64,000 nucleotides of DNA from Aotearoamyces nothofagi (GCA_015345905.1 JADDTR010000015.1:248001-312000); one strand, 5' to 3'; positions 12,361-24,289 are shown, counted from the first letter of the stretch. Translations and numbers: made by a program. Notes: a model not told the origin generated them from the letters alone.

Positions 12361-13464
12361 TCATAAAATGATGCATCGAGGTCCGTCTTTTCTTCTTCGA
12401 CGTCTGTGTCTGCTCAGTCTCTCTGTTCGGCCTGGGTCAGGTTCCTGTCCAATATCCTGCGAAGACGTATTATCCTTGCGAATTATTTGCCTGCAGAGGT
12501 CTATAAATACTTCATCCACATTTGCTTGCGCAGGTCAGTCGGAGTAAGTGATGAAGAATGGCCGAAAACCTACCTCGTCTTCGTGCAGATGTCTCGTAGT
12601 ACGGGGCATTCCCCCAGCTTTGAGAAACCGAGAATGCTTTAGCTCTAGAGACGGCACGATCCTCCTCAAGGTCGGACTTGTTTCCCACAATAACAATCGG
12701 AACGTTCTCGTCATCTTTGATACGTATGATTTGCTCCCTCAATTCAGAGAGTTCATTGAGACTGCTCAGGCTAGTGATGGAGAACACGAGGAGGAATCCC
12801 TGGCCAGTCTTCATGTATAATTCTCTGTTTTGCGTGGATCAGCGCGGGTGTCAAATAGGGGAGCTACCACCTCCCACCTCATAGCAGCTCCAACAAAAGT
12901 CAGTCTCCATATCACGTGATGTGTTGTTCTTACTCACTGAATTGTTCTGTGCCAGCAGTATCAAGGCTAGTGGATACGTAAGTACACGTAAGTACAGGTG
13001 TGTATGTGTGTATTAACGTGGAATAACCTTACATCTCGAGCATACATTGTCGACCCTATCGGTTGGGGATTAGCAAACGATGGGAGAAGAGAGGCTGGCA
13101 GCACGCACATCCACCTCGATCTGCTTCCTGTAGGAGTCCTCGATCGTAGGGTCATAGCTTTCTATCCACACATTCTGTACGAATTGCGCTGTTTCATGGT
13201 CAGAAAGGGGGCAATATCAAGATGCTGGTGTTGCCTGAATGCTTGTTTACCCGTAAGGCAACTCTTGCCCACGCCGCCTATTTTGGGGTATTCCGTAAGT
13301 CGATGCAAATAAGTAGCTGCACGACCGGGTAAAACGTACCTGCGCCGAGAACTACGATGTGATAGTCCCGTCTAGCAAAAGAGCTGGTCAACAAGGAAAG
13401 AACTATCTTGCTGAGGAGGTAGAAGAGCGAGAGCGACAGACCTTTGCTGGAGCTTAGAGGACAT
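12361..13464 (-). CDS. RSR1: Ras-family GTPase Rsr1/Bud1 (Rap-like)
   Basis: Predicted 212-aa small GTPase that marks sites of polarised growth upstream of Cdc42. Nine exons (minus strand): 13464-13442, 13371-13340, 13277-13251, 13188-13109, 13055-13033, 12966-12938, 12887-12878, 12824-12574, 12524-12361; they sum to 639 nt. Motifs: P-loop GAGGVGKS at 17-24, switch [10 protein letters not shown] at 39-47, DTAGTEQ at 64-70, NKSD at 123-126, ETSA at 152-155, a basic stretch RRRRRK near 199-204, and the C-terminal CAAX box CIIL, predicted to be geranylgeranylated. Exon 7 is only 10 nt and encodes part of TAMR; without it the reading frame and the conserved TAMRELYMK sequence are lost. The first exon encodes only MSSKLQQ. 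Intron density is much higher than in neighbouring genes. Rap1-type identity follows from the sequence as a whole and the CIIL end. Confidence 0.93.
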
Positions 13465-15004
13465 GTTCGACAGATGTCGAGCAAGAAGCCCTAAGGTAAA
13501 TCCACGGCCTCGTCTTCAGGAGTCTGTCCTCTCACGAACTCGCTCGTACACTCGATGATCCCGAAGAAGCGTCCCAGCCCCCACTCAGGAGACTCCTCGA
13601 TGGCGCGAGAGGTTGCTTGACATGTACGTGTAGGAGCCCTGGTCCATCAAATGGCAAGATGTCGCTCTAACAATACGTCCGGGGTTGGCGCGATTTTGAG
13701 AATTTTTTTATCTATTTTTTCCCCAGTCGCTTTGGTCTCACTCTCTATTCGTACCTTGTACAGTATTTGTTACCTTGCAGTTCGAGGACCGTGGTCGTGG
13801 CAGTGACAATGACAACGCCAGGAGCAATTGCCATGGACGTGGCACAACGTCGATCTCGCAGATTATGTACAAATCAATTTCTCCTTCGGATTTGTGTGGT
13901 TTTGGTAGTCGTTGAGTGCGAGAGACTAGGATCCTGGACAAGAGCACGGGGGTTCGGGGGGCAAGACAATATTCGTCTTTTTAGGCTTTGGATTGGGGTC
14001 TCATATCCCGGGGCTTCGTACCAAGGCTGGAGCGCGAGACTGCTTGGCGATGAAATAAGCAGCAGAACAGCCCCTTCTCTCGACCCAAAGGACGTTTGTA
14101 TTCCGTACGTTAGAGAGTATTGCCCGCCGTGCCAGCTACATCTCACGATGCCACGCACCTTCGCAGCAGTCGGCTGGCTGGCTGGTCACGGCGTACTGAC
14201 TGAGATACGGTACTGCACTGTACTAGTACTTATTGTATGTGCCGTACCTTACTCAGATGCATTCATTCGTACGATGGATGGATCCTCCGCACCGGCTCGC
14301 AACGTGGATGTGCAAATTGCAGAGTTACCGTACCGTGGGAGATGATAAACAATAGCCTTGCCACGCGTTACTTGCCGACCCTGCCTAACCCAGCAAGGCA
14401 GTAAGAAATACTAAATCACACGACAGTGTCGAGGCATGTAGATAGTATCTACTTGTCTATATATGTCGTGCCATATCAACAGGTACCACTACTATGGTAA
14501 GCATGTGTCCTTCCCGTACCCTTCTTTGCCGTGGACTTACTGGCAGACTTGCAGATCTCGGTAGGAAATCACATCTGTCTGTGCTTGTCGACCTTTCTTT
14601 GCCTACGGAGTAAGCTTGGTGCACGGTGAAACTGCTAGCAGACCTACCGTGCTTGGCTTATCGATACTGGCAGTACTGTAAAGTCCAGGTACTGCGAACT
14701 ATGCTGTTGTAGTACAGTAGTACGCGCTGTAGCTTGCACGACTTGCAGGGTCCGGAGGAGCTGGTGGAGCCCGTGGAGCTCGGGATGTGTTCCTAAGCTC
14801 CCAAGTTCCACGGCGTGCATGCACTGGGCCCACTAGCACGACCGGCTTCCGGGCCTCGCTGTCTCATTGTCTCGCAATCTCGCTACTGCCAGGTACCTTT
14901 GGTAGTAGTATCTCGCTGTCTGGCTGTCGGCGACGCAGGGCGTGCTTGTAGACTGGGAGATAAGGTGATTGATTTACCTTATTGTAGTGTAGGCAGCATG
15001 CGCT
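13465..15004. other. Intergenic, no gene recognised
   Basis: Upstream of RSR1. Short frames only. GTAC-rich words such as tactgcactgtactagtac recur near 14.2-14.7 kb. No RNA gene was recognised. Confidence 0.55.
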
Positions 15005-16750
15005 GAAGAAAAAGTTAGCAAATATTTTAATGCTTATTTATACAAAATAGAAAGACAAGGAGCCTCGAGGTAATTAATAAAACGGTGAATTACTCCCGCC
15101 TACCCCAAAACTTCAAATAGCAATTCTGTGCCCAAAGTTAGTCTGATAAGCGCGAATATATATATATATATGTGCCCAGAAACAAGCCAGATACTGCATT
15201 TTGCGAACTACTAGCATTATATGTCGTACAGCGATAAAATATAGTGCTGTAGTAACATATAGCCATAGTCATTGTGGGGATTTTCACTAAATTGTGTTAT
15301 ATGACTTTTATGCATTGCTGTTTATTTGTAACACATAACTAACTATACATGAATAAAGAAATTGGCTTGAAATGATGTGGTTACGGTGAGTTGAAACTTG
15401 AAAATACACAAACATTTTCCAAAAATAACAGTAATATTCTGGTGGTTTGCAGGGCTAGAATGTATTTATACATATCAGTAAAATCGAACCCAACACAGTT
15501 TTTAGCGAAATTTTTATATATAGTCTCAGATTTTGTATTGGAGCAGACCTTGATTGAACTCCATATACTTTAGTGGTAGGCCGGAGTACTGTAGTTTAAA
15601 AATGGGTAATCAGCTGAAATGGATCATAACAGCACATAATACAGGCCCTACTCTATTTACTATCCTCATAAGCTGGACCTTTTACCTTCATGTTTACATT
15701 ATATAATGTAAATTTATACGTATATAAAATTTTCAATTTTCTTGAATCGTAGTCCCCTATACACGATGGCAAGTGGCATCGACATGTCGCTGCACTTTCA
15801 TTTAGACAATCCACCTGCCTTGTATATAGAATTATTTCTTGGCAATTAGCTTTGTCTTATACAGAAATAGTTATTGAGTCTAAACGCAGTTCATTTCTCA
15901 CTCATTAACATCCCCCAATGAGAACTACTAATATATAGTTTGAATTTATACGACATTTTCAAATATGTAGTTAGTTTCCTACATCTGGATAACAATTGGG
16001 CTCAACCTAGTCAATTATAATACTTGGAGTATGTTTGGGACCTACTAGGTCTTGGTATAAAAGTAACCGTTATTTTTTTGATCCTCCAAATATAAAAAAC
16101 CAATATACTGCCGCAGTGTATTTGAAATGCCGCACAAATATGCAAAAGTTGTGATTTGCTAAGCACATCAGTATAATTTAACTCATCATAATGACACCTA
16201 CGTGGTACTTGAGAAATAGATCATACCAACTAAGTAGGTAGATTATTGCTCAAAGGTCACATACTTCTATAAATATTTAGACACCCATGCATGTATATAT
16301 TACTACTAATTATTAGTACCTACTAACTCAAATGAACTAGAATAGTACAAAATATTAGACCCTGGTACATTCTTAGGCCCGAGTTGGCACTTTTTACATT
16401 TAATCTTTATGGTGTAAAAGGTATTCTTCCAAAAAATTGTATCGGCATTTCCAGTCGTTTTTACATTTGGATAAGTAAGAATTGGGCTCAATACTATCAT
16501 ACGTAGTATATGGGGTAAGGTGTAGTACCACCACTTACCTTAATAAAGGTACCTTCAGTACAGGCCTGAGCAATTTCGCAAAACTTGGGGTAGTACTTAG
16601 GTCCTGGCAAATTAAGGTAAAGCTACATAGTAACATCATGCAAGATTCAAATATGTATAGCAACTGCGACTGTACAAGACTCGTAGGGTTACCATTCTAC
16701 AGCTTGTAGAAAACTCGTTAATTTATTCAAGGTAAATCATGTACCCTAGT
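15005..16750. other. AT-rich block, possible decayed repeat
   Basis: Base composition shifts sharply here to strongly AT-rich, with many TA steps and no coding frame of note. The flanks have ordinary composition. Such islands in filamentous ascomycetes are often old repeats altered by RIP, but no element family can be named from this sequence and no terminal repeats were found. Two diverged copies of a motif of about 28 bp occur inside (near 15980 and 16462). Confidence 0.5.
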
Positions 16751-16804
16751 ATGCTTATGCCTCCCCCCCCTTAGATACGTAGATGACGCGAACAGGCAGG
16801 AATT

Positions 16805-18094
16805 TCAGAGTCCTCGACCATCCTTGTCAACTTCAACTATTTGATCAATACCTGGATATTTAGGTATCTCAAGATCATACTTCTTTGCGATAGCAGGACT
16901 GACGAATCTATAAAACGTTAAGTCAGGATTTGCAAATGCTCTAGCTCAAACGGTAAGTTATAGAAGACAATAATACGTAGCTTACCGACCACCGACAAAA
17001 TGTCTGCCTTTAAACCACGAGACCAAAGGCTTCGGTGCTGTCAGGCTGACAAGCGCAGAAGGGTGGAAATATTTCCCAGGGCCAGAGTCTGGTGGACCTG
17101 ATTCAATATTCCATGAGGAAGGAGCATCGACGGATGTAACGGGTACTACAGTGTCTGCTAAAGCTTGTATAACCAATGAGAATGGTTCCCTGACATCACC
17201 AGAAAAGCTAAAGCCTGGGCCATGTTGTCAGCCATTATCCATGCCTACCCAGAGACAGCAAAGATTATGCGAAAGGGTGTTTATATGTAGATAGCTACGC
17301 ACCGAAAATGGCATCGACCACATGATCGGCATCCTTCAAAGCCGAGGGGAAGTCCTCGACGAAAGGTACATCCAAGTGCTTTAGCTGTGTTGTAAGACGC
17401 TATCAAACAATTAGTACCATCAAAGCCTCCATGATAGAGTTGTATTCTAGTAGCTAAATCCATCAACACACGGTGACGTAGCGCTGAGCGAAATAAGAGA
17501 GTGTATAAGAGCGGAGAGAAGACACAATATAAAAAAACAAGGAACAACACATTTTCTGGTCTAGATATGAGAAAGGGTCTTGAAAGCCCTCTAGAAAACA
17601 AGGAGGGCGAATGAAATCCGAATATAAATCCCCAAGGCGTAATAGTTACCTGATACAAATCATTCTTGCTCTGCTTGGGATAATATATTGTTGGTGTATA
17701 TCCATAGTGCCATAGATGGCGAGCAGCAACAAGTCCATCGCCCCCTGGGAGGTTTTAGTAAAGTAGCTCATCATCACCAAGAAGTATGCACTACTCACCG
17801 TTATTTCCTGGACCGCATGCAATTAAAACCCGCTTACCTCTACCGGGAGGATGTAGACGATATACTATTCGCGTTATTACACGAAGACTGAAGGCAAATG
17901 GCGACCGGGTGACATACCAGCCTGCGAAACCGATAAACCAGCCAATTCCATCAGCTGATCGATAGAGAAAGCACCAATGCCCATGAGGTCCTTATCAAGA
18001 GCAGCAGCATTTTTTGCCGACAACGTCTGGAAAGCAATCAGCTACCTTTAAGATGAAGAGAGAGAATCACTGCTTCAATAACCTTTAGAGCCAT
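16805..18094 (-). CDS. NAD(P)H-hydrate epimerase (YjeF_N / AIBP family)
   Basis: Predicted 236-aa metabolite-repair enzyme that interconverts R- and S-NAD(P)HX so that the dehydratase can restore NAD(P)H. Exons (minus): 18094-18083, 18026-17918, 17864-17799, 17744-17650, 17399-17303, 17214-16986, 16907-16805, summing to 711 nt. The signature GPGNNGGDG lies at about 58-66 and the catalytic Asp in SVDAPSSW at about 156. The C-terminal SLTAPKP and [10 protein letters not shown] segments are typical of the eukaryotic family. One intron (17649-17400, 250 bp) is much longer than the rest. Exon 1 encodes only MALK and its donor (gttatt) is weak, so the extreme N-terminus is uncertain; no clear mitochondrial presequence is seen. 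It is head-to-head with the MRPS16 gene. Confidence 0.92.
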
Positions 18095-18440
18095 TGCGCT
18101 TGTTTGATTGGGAAGTCCTGTCTGCTTGAGCTCTATATCCTGATACCTGAACTTATGAGGAATTAATTGATATTTTGGGTAGATTTTCTAACGACATGAA
18201 GAACAAGAGAACTATGTGAACTTGTCCTCGTACGTTTTGTTGATCGTGTACAAGGGTTTTATCACTGATGTCACTCTGAGTAGGTTGTAGGCTTCTGGAA
18301 AGTCACGTGAAGCTCAGACTTCCGAGCCGAAAGTTCGCGATTGGTTGAGCGAAAGTAGCTCCATAAAAGTCAAGGCAGCACGTCAGAAGCGTGAACAAGA
18401 TCGATTGAGGAAGATACATCCCTTCATCCATCCATTCAAA
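18095..18440. promoter_or_regulatory. Divergent promoter, epimerase / MRPS16
   Basis: 346 bp separate the two start codons, so both genes must be driven from this region. No specific factor site is claimed. Confidence 0.6.
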
Positions 18441-18960
18441 ATGGTCGTCAAAATCCGCCTGGCCAGATTCGGGAGACGCAAAGCACCGTTCTATAATATT
18501 GTCGTGGCCCATGCGAGGTTCGTCTGCATATACCCCTTCCAACAGCTTAGCTACTGACACTACGCAGAACAGCTAGAAACAGCAAACCCATTGAAGTGCT
18601 AGGTATTTCAACCCGCCGTGTCAATAGTCCATTTCAACCGAGGTATTAACCCCATGGCTAGGGACATATGACCCTATACCGAAACCACCTGCCGACGGTG
18701 AGGGCAAGCTATTCAAAGACATAAGATTAGATTCGGTGAGGGCGAAATACTGGCTTGGAGTTGGCGCCCAGCCATCCGATCCCGCGTGGAGATTGCTCTC
18801 AATGGTGAGGATCTATATTAAAGTAGGCATACTGCGCGCTGACATGGAACGTTTATAGGTTGGACTCCTAGAACCAAAATTTCGAAGCGGCCAGGTGAAT
18901 ACGTCCGCCACACCAGCTTCTGTCCAACATGGAGAGACTACAATAGGGAAATCCGGTTAA
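18441..18960 (+). CDS. MRPS16: Mitochondrial small-subunit ribosomal protein bS16m
   Basis: Predicted 118-aa protein of the bacterial S16 family, part of the mitochondrial 37S ribosomal subunit. Exons are 18441-18517, 18568-18602, 18662-18804 and 18859-18960 (357 nt). The N-terminus MVVKIRLARFGRRKAPFYNI is the diagnostic S16 start, followed by the conserved VLGTYDPIPK and the VRAKYWLGVGAQPSD region. The 35-nt second exon is short but holds conserved residues (TARNSKPIEVLG). The start ATG aligns with the family start. No separate cleavable presequence is needed in this family. Very high confidence from the motif order. Confidence 0.95.
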
Positions 18961-19233
18961 AGATGTTTTGAATAACCTGCATAGCGTGGCGTTTAAATGC
19001 GACAGGTAACCCCTGTGAAATCTGGCTGTACATATGTCAACTCGGCTTCTGTTGTATTATACAATAATTTAACTCTGTTTGCCCCAGTACAACTTCAATT
19101 GTATTGTCATAAGTACAATGCAGTTCCACCCAATGGCTATAGCCAATGCAATTAATTTGATCTCAACTGAACGCTGAATGATGCACCTATATTTGCACCG
19201 ATTATCTTACGAAGATGTTTAAAATATCCGAGC

Positions 19234-21079
19234 TCAGTGAGATGCAAGAAGAAAAGTATTCGTAAACAAACAGACAATCATGACAATAATGCCATAAATA
19301 GCCAACGCCAAAGCTAGTCGACGTAAGAATTCTTGCCGCCAAGAGCTTCTAGCGATGCCCTGAGCAGAGGGTCCGTCACCCACGTTCCCATCGTTATAGC
19401 CATCGTCATCTTGCTTTGCTAAGCGCTGGTGATGGATAGAGTCGGGTGCAGATATTTTGTAATAGAAGAGACCTGGTAGAATGAAGCTGATGCTGGTGCT
19501 CCCGGTACTACCGACATAAGCAAGGACTTTATCCAGAGAGGAAACGGTCATTGCAACAATGTAGCTCAGGACTATGATCACAGTGGTTATGGCTGCAAAT
19601 CTGACCTCGCTAATGGTATCGTTACGCGCTGGTGGTCTGGAGACGGACGACGAAAGTAATGGGGCGGACCTGGACGGTGATCCGGCAATAGCTTCGCGGG
19701 AAATCCGAGAGTTGGACGGGCGCCATCTGAGGACGGCATCTACAGAAGCCCTGCAAGGATGAACTTGTAATGGATAGGAAAACATGACTAGAATCACAAT
19801 TGCTGCCTTGGCAATCGTAGAAGCAATTGAGGGGATGTCTATAGCACCTTAGCGTTATCCAGGCAATTTCCGTAGCATGGATGACTTACACATTCCCACT
19901 ATATTCCCAGCTACGTTATTGCCGAAGGATAAATATCCAGTAATGGCGACTAGGACATAGATCGCGGCAGCAGATCCTATGCTCGTAACTATTACGCTGG
20001 TTGTGCTAAAGGAGGTCCTTTAGCAAGTGTTGTTTTCGTAGTTATTACAAGGCGAAGCAAACTTACCGACGAGGAGAGTTGTCCATGATCTCATTTAATA
20101 TGGAGAACATCTGGCTTCATTAGTCGTGTAAAACAATGGGGTAATGGAAGCCCAACATTCTGATGGCAGGTATATGCAAAGACGATGACTGGAAAGCTGC
20201 TTAGAGTTGCAACAGCCCCACCCCATTCGATGTATCTTATATCTCCCCTATCTGCCATTGTATCTCCTTCGATAAAGTGATAGACAACTAAAATGACAAG
20301 ATATCCAATAGAGATCAGTGCAATAACGCTCGTATATTTTAGTGAATCTAGTCGGCGGAGAAAGGATAGGGGGATAACAACAAGCCTATACAATAGTCAG
20401 CTGTGCGTTCTTCAACATAGTACTTGCTGGGACCAAGGCTAGGAATACAGACATGAAAATTGTGACCCAGAAATGACGGTCGACGAGGAATGGAAAATTG
20501 CTAGCATTTTCATTAAATCCTCGAACCACGCCGGGCATGAGATCACCAATGATGATTAGATAGCTGACACCCACACCGAAGCATTTAACTGCAATAGCAG
20601 CATCAAAAAGAACTGCAGCGTTGGGGTATGTAATTTGCGACAAGGCGAAGAAGGAGGCTGTTCCGCGATCGAGGTACCGTGAACAACGAGACTGTAGGTA
20701 AAGACCAAAACCCGCTGTAAGAGCTGACCACAAGATAATAAATGTACCCAAGAGTATACCCATGTGGGATAATGCTTTTGGCATTGCCAGAACACCGGCG
20801 CCGACAACTGTCACTGTCAGCAAGATAGTTCCAAACCGCGCGAGACGAGCGCTCACTTGTGTTTACGAGGTTGATATTGCTGCTGAGCCATGAAGCCCGT
20901 CCTGAAAAAACGCCATCTCTCGGAGACCTGCTGGACCGTGGCCTGCTGGTTCACATAGATGAGCGACTGGCTATCCCTCAGTACGAATAGGGTCTTGCTC
21001 ACCTCCTGCCCATTCCTGGTTCTGACCCTTCCCTAGAACTGTGATCGTTGGTAGGCGTAATCGCGGAGTAAGACACCAT
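19234..21079 (-). CDS. Amino acid/auxin permease family transporter (vacuolar AVT-like)
   Basis: Predicted 508-aa multi-spanning transporter of the AAAP family, resembling yeast Avt proteins that export amino acids from the vacuole. Exons (minus): 21079-21003, 20945-20857, 20807-20453, 20385-20157, 20110-20067, 20017-19890, 19838-19234 (1527 nt). The hydrophilic N-tail is followed by the hallmark first helix NLVNTIVGAGVLAMPKA at about 51-67. Later segments PLSFLRRLDSLKYTS, FAYTCHQNMFSI and ITGYLSFGNNVAGNIV are conserved in the family, and about ten or eleven hydrophobic helices can be traced. A polar loop near residues 345-375, rich in Ser/Arg, and a loop with QDDDGYND near 440 are likely cytosolic or luminal. 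The ATG at 21079 was chosen because the frame closes upstream. Substrate and direction are inferred from family only. Confidence 0.9.
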
Positions 21080-21588
21080 CTCTAGTACTTTGGCAATTCA
21101 TTCAAATACCTACAAAGGCTCTGAAGCCTGCTTTGGGCGATCGAAATCTGATGAACTGTACGTCGGAGGCAATGACGTGCTACTTTGAGGGAATGTCGTT
21201 TTGTCTGCTGACAGAAAACGGAAATCGGTATCTCGATGTTCTAGATTCAATACCTTAGTTCAACTTTGTAACAAAAGCATGGCAGAACAGAGAAGGCCAA
21301 ACCCGGGTTGAGAGGGTCAAGAATTTAAGAATTAGGACGACTGGCACTTCCGATGGGCGTAAATATGGTTATTTTTTGTTTTAGCTACTAGATAGTATGT
21401 CTCTCCAAATCCCATTTAGCGGCTTCGGTAGTAACCAACGCCCCAACTGGGGTAAGTTAAGCCAATACAGTAAATCCAGCCTTGCCAAGGCTAGCCACTA
21501 TCGCAATCGCGTTGATAGCTGGTTGACCTTCGCAACATCGAAACTAGGATAACACGAGCCAGCAAACAAGACTTGAGGCCAGCGCAAA
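21080..21588. promoter_or_regulatory. Divergent promoter, transporter / RO10-like gene
   Basis: About 0.5 kb between two divergent start codons. No particular regulatory motif is claimed. Confidence 0.5.
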
Positions 21589-22256
21589 ATGGAGGGTCCA
21601 TTGGATAAGACTGCCAGTATCGCAATCGATCTTCTTGAAGCAAGGCTGCGCCGAATCGAGTATGTTGTTCGTGGGGAGCTGTATGAAAGCCCAGACACTG
21701 AAGACTCAAGACCGGTAGCTACGAGACTTCGCGCTCTAGAACATGCTCTGGACCAACTTAGCACAAAATCAAGAGTAGTTCAAGATCTATTGAGACTCCG
21801 TATGCCTCCCTCCGTGCCAGCGCTATGGAGAATTGCTGACTCGGAATAGATACTCAACATCCCGACTTTTTCCATACACTGGATTTACAAGCACCATCAT
21901 CTCTAGAAACAGCTAGCAAGTCTTCGATTGTACTTGCCGCAGCGAGCTCATACCCCCTCTCAGCTTCCAGCCTGACGTCCATACTCGATACGCCAATGCC
22001 AAACACCGAGTCCTCAACACAACTCATTGGAATAGGTCCGCAAATCGCCGAGCTCGAAGTATTGCAAAGGTCACAGCTAAGGGAGATTGCATCTCTGAAA
22101 GAGCACAGTGCAGCCGTGATTCGGCGTTGGTATGATATAGATGTGCTACAGACAGGAGAGGTATGGGCGGATCTTGAAGCAAGAGTTGAGGGCGTTGAGC
22201 AACAGACAGTTCGGAAGGCAGCACTCGCACGGCAGGTTGAGGAAGGCACAATCTAA
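21589..22256 (+). CDS. Nuclear distribution protein RO10-like (dynactin p24 family)
   Basis: Predicted 205-aa mostly helical protein. Exons are 21589-21799 and 21850-22256 (618 nt). It starts MEGPLDKTASIAIDLLEARL and has heptad-like coiled-coil segments at about 10-35, 135-160 and 175-200. The splice gives LLRLHTQHPDFFHTLD, which fits the Neurospora RO-10 type of sequence as I remember it. RO-10 is needed for nuclear migration and is regarded as the p24 shoulder/sidearm subunit of dynactin. The family is short and fast-evolving, so the assignment rests on the N-terminus, length and this junction rather than on a catalytic motif. If wrong, it is simply a coiled-coil protein. Confidence 0.72.
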
Positions 22257-23394
22257 CTAGAGAGTCGGTACACAACTTCTGCCCTTTAAACATGTGGAGT
22301 TATGGAAAATAACCGGCTCCTTTCCCCTAAAGACCTATATCAGGAGAGCTGGAGAACTCACTGGGCCATTTGGATGCTCCTCCATGTAGCTCCACTGGTC
22401 AAAAATCCGAGACTTCAATTGTAGTATGAAGACAAGGCATGCCCCATGAGCGAAAGGCGCATCGGTCATGGAGGAGGTCTATGGTAGCAATGTTTCGCTA
22501 TATCGGGAGCTCTCAAGGCTGTTCGCAGCTCTTTAGGACCTCTGCTCACCGGACCCTCCAAGTTTGGCGGACCTGGAACGATGATAAGAAACTTATGTTA
22601 CTGGCTCCCTACGAACCGAGTTTATACAAAGTAGAAAAAAGCCATATTTGCTGCTACAATATCTGGGTCTGTGGGCACGATCGTGACACTACTGATCTTG
22701 CCTTTTTAAAACCTCAAAATCTCCCTGGAGACATTAGGTTACAGAGAGAACGAAAAAGCACGATTGTGCCGGTATGCCTCGTCACGCACGCTGCCTCCAA
22801 CCCCCAACCCTCCCAAAGATAGTACGGCATGCAGGGCATTTTGCTTGGAACGTAGGCCGTTGGTTGGCATATAAGATGAGGCTTAGTAGAGAAGGGTAGA
22901 ATAGTCCAGCTTTTGCCGTCCTGTTGATGCAATATCTTATTTCGAACGAGAAACGAGACACTGCAAATGACTGCTAATGACTGCAAATCACTGCTCAATG
23001 TAGGAGAATCTTGGTTGAGCAGCTGGCTTTGCCACCGGTCTCGCCGATGCCTCCATCACTACGGAATTGCGGGATGGGAAATGCATGAGCAGCGGGACGT
23101 GCAGGACTGGAAATCTGTCTATCGCTGAGTGGCTGTACTGCAGAGGTCTGGCCGCCTCGCGGATGTTCGTACGGGATCGGCAGCGCAGCTCCAAGCACCA
23201 GCCACATGTGGCGAGGACATTCCAAGGCCAGCCAGGGTGCGCTCGCAGCCTTGATTCCTGCTTGTCCATGTCCATCGCAGTTCTCGTACCAGTACAGTAG
23301 CAGACAGTGTGACAGCACGCACAGTGAACGAGCAAACTCCCGGCAAGAGAGATCCCGCCGAATAACGCATGAGAGAGGAGAGACCAAGATGCCC

Positions 23395-23494
23395 ATGCTG
23401 ATGCTGATGCTGATGCTGATACTGATGCCACTGCCACTGCCACTGCTACTGCCACTGCCTATGCCTATGCCAATGCTGATGCTGACTGATGCTG
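23395..23494. repeat. Imperfect ATGCTG/CCACTG satellite
   Basis: A roughly 100-bp run of six-base units (atgctg, ccactg, atgcct) with several variants. Confidence 0.85.
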
Positions 23495-23550
23495 GTGAAG
23501 TGTGTCGAACGCTGGCTTTGCCAACCATTGCTGTTGCCACGGGACAGCGC

Positions 23551-23590
23551 ATATATATATATGTATATATATACATATATATTATTTATA
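23551..23590. repeat. AT microsatellite
   Basis: Alternating AT with occasional G or C interruptions. Confidence 0.9.
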
Positions 23591-23970
23591 TGCATCTACG
23601 CTGCTGCTCTCCCTCCTTCCTCCCTCCTCGTTGCCAGGCTCTGCTGTTCCGCTGGCTACCCAAGTCCATCACCATCGAGAGTCGCTGAGATCAATTAAAT
23701 TCAAGGCTCGATCCCATTCCCCGGTTTGGCACTCCAGACACGCCAACACCTCGGCGCATTCTCCGCTGCTTGCCTGGCGTCTGTCTTATTATTCAATCCA
23801 ACGGGCAAAGGCGGATCCCCGAGGGCGGAATTGCAGTTGCGCTGCAGACTCTGTCGTTACGAGGTTACCTCGCATTCCAGCACCTGAAACACGCTGCGGT
23901 CGCCATCTCGCGCCCGGTTTCCAGCGGGCCCAGCGCTGGAGGCCTCCGCGAAGCAACAAGTGGCGGCTAC

Positions 23971-24006
23971 AGGCCCTACAGGCCCTACCGGCCCTACAGG
24001 CCCTAC
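23971..24006. repeat. Four 9-bp units (AGGCCCTAC)
   Basis: Four head-to-tail copies, one with a single change. Confidence 0.9.
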
Positions 24007-24082
24007 AGTGCAAGCCCTACAGGCTACACTACAGGGACAGACCCGCCGATAGGACGGGGCAGCATCGCAGGATAAAGGCCTA

Positions 24083-24129
24083 CAGACCAACAGACCAACA
24101 GACCAGCAGACCAACAGACCAACAGACCG
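24083..24129. repeat. AGACCAAC tandem octamers
   Basis: About six copies of an agaccaac unit, one variant. Confidence 0.85.
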
Positions 24130-24289
24130 AGCCACAGGAGCCACAGCCAGCGAGCGACTCCGCCAGGACTCGGTCGTGTGGGCTATTACAGAGGCCACGC
24201 ACCCTCGCACCCTCGCACCGACGCACCGACGACACCCTCACGCCGCTCCTACAGTAAGTGCAGCAGAGCAGAGCAGGGCAGTACAGTCC

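Noticed and set aside
15005-16750. Named transposon in the AT-rich island
   Set aside because: No terminal repeats, target duplication or coding trace was found by eye, so no family name is justified.
23502-24257. 251-codon plus-strand frame
   Set aside because: Translation is dominated by satellite-derived repeats (RPTDQQT-like), so it is compositional.
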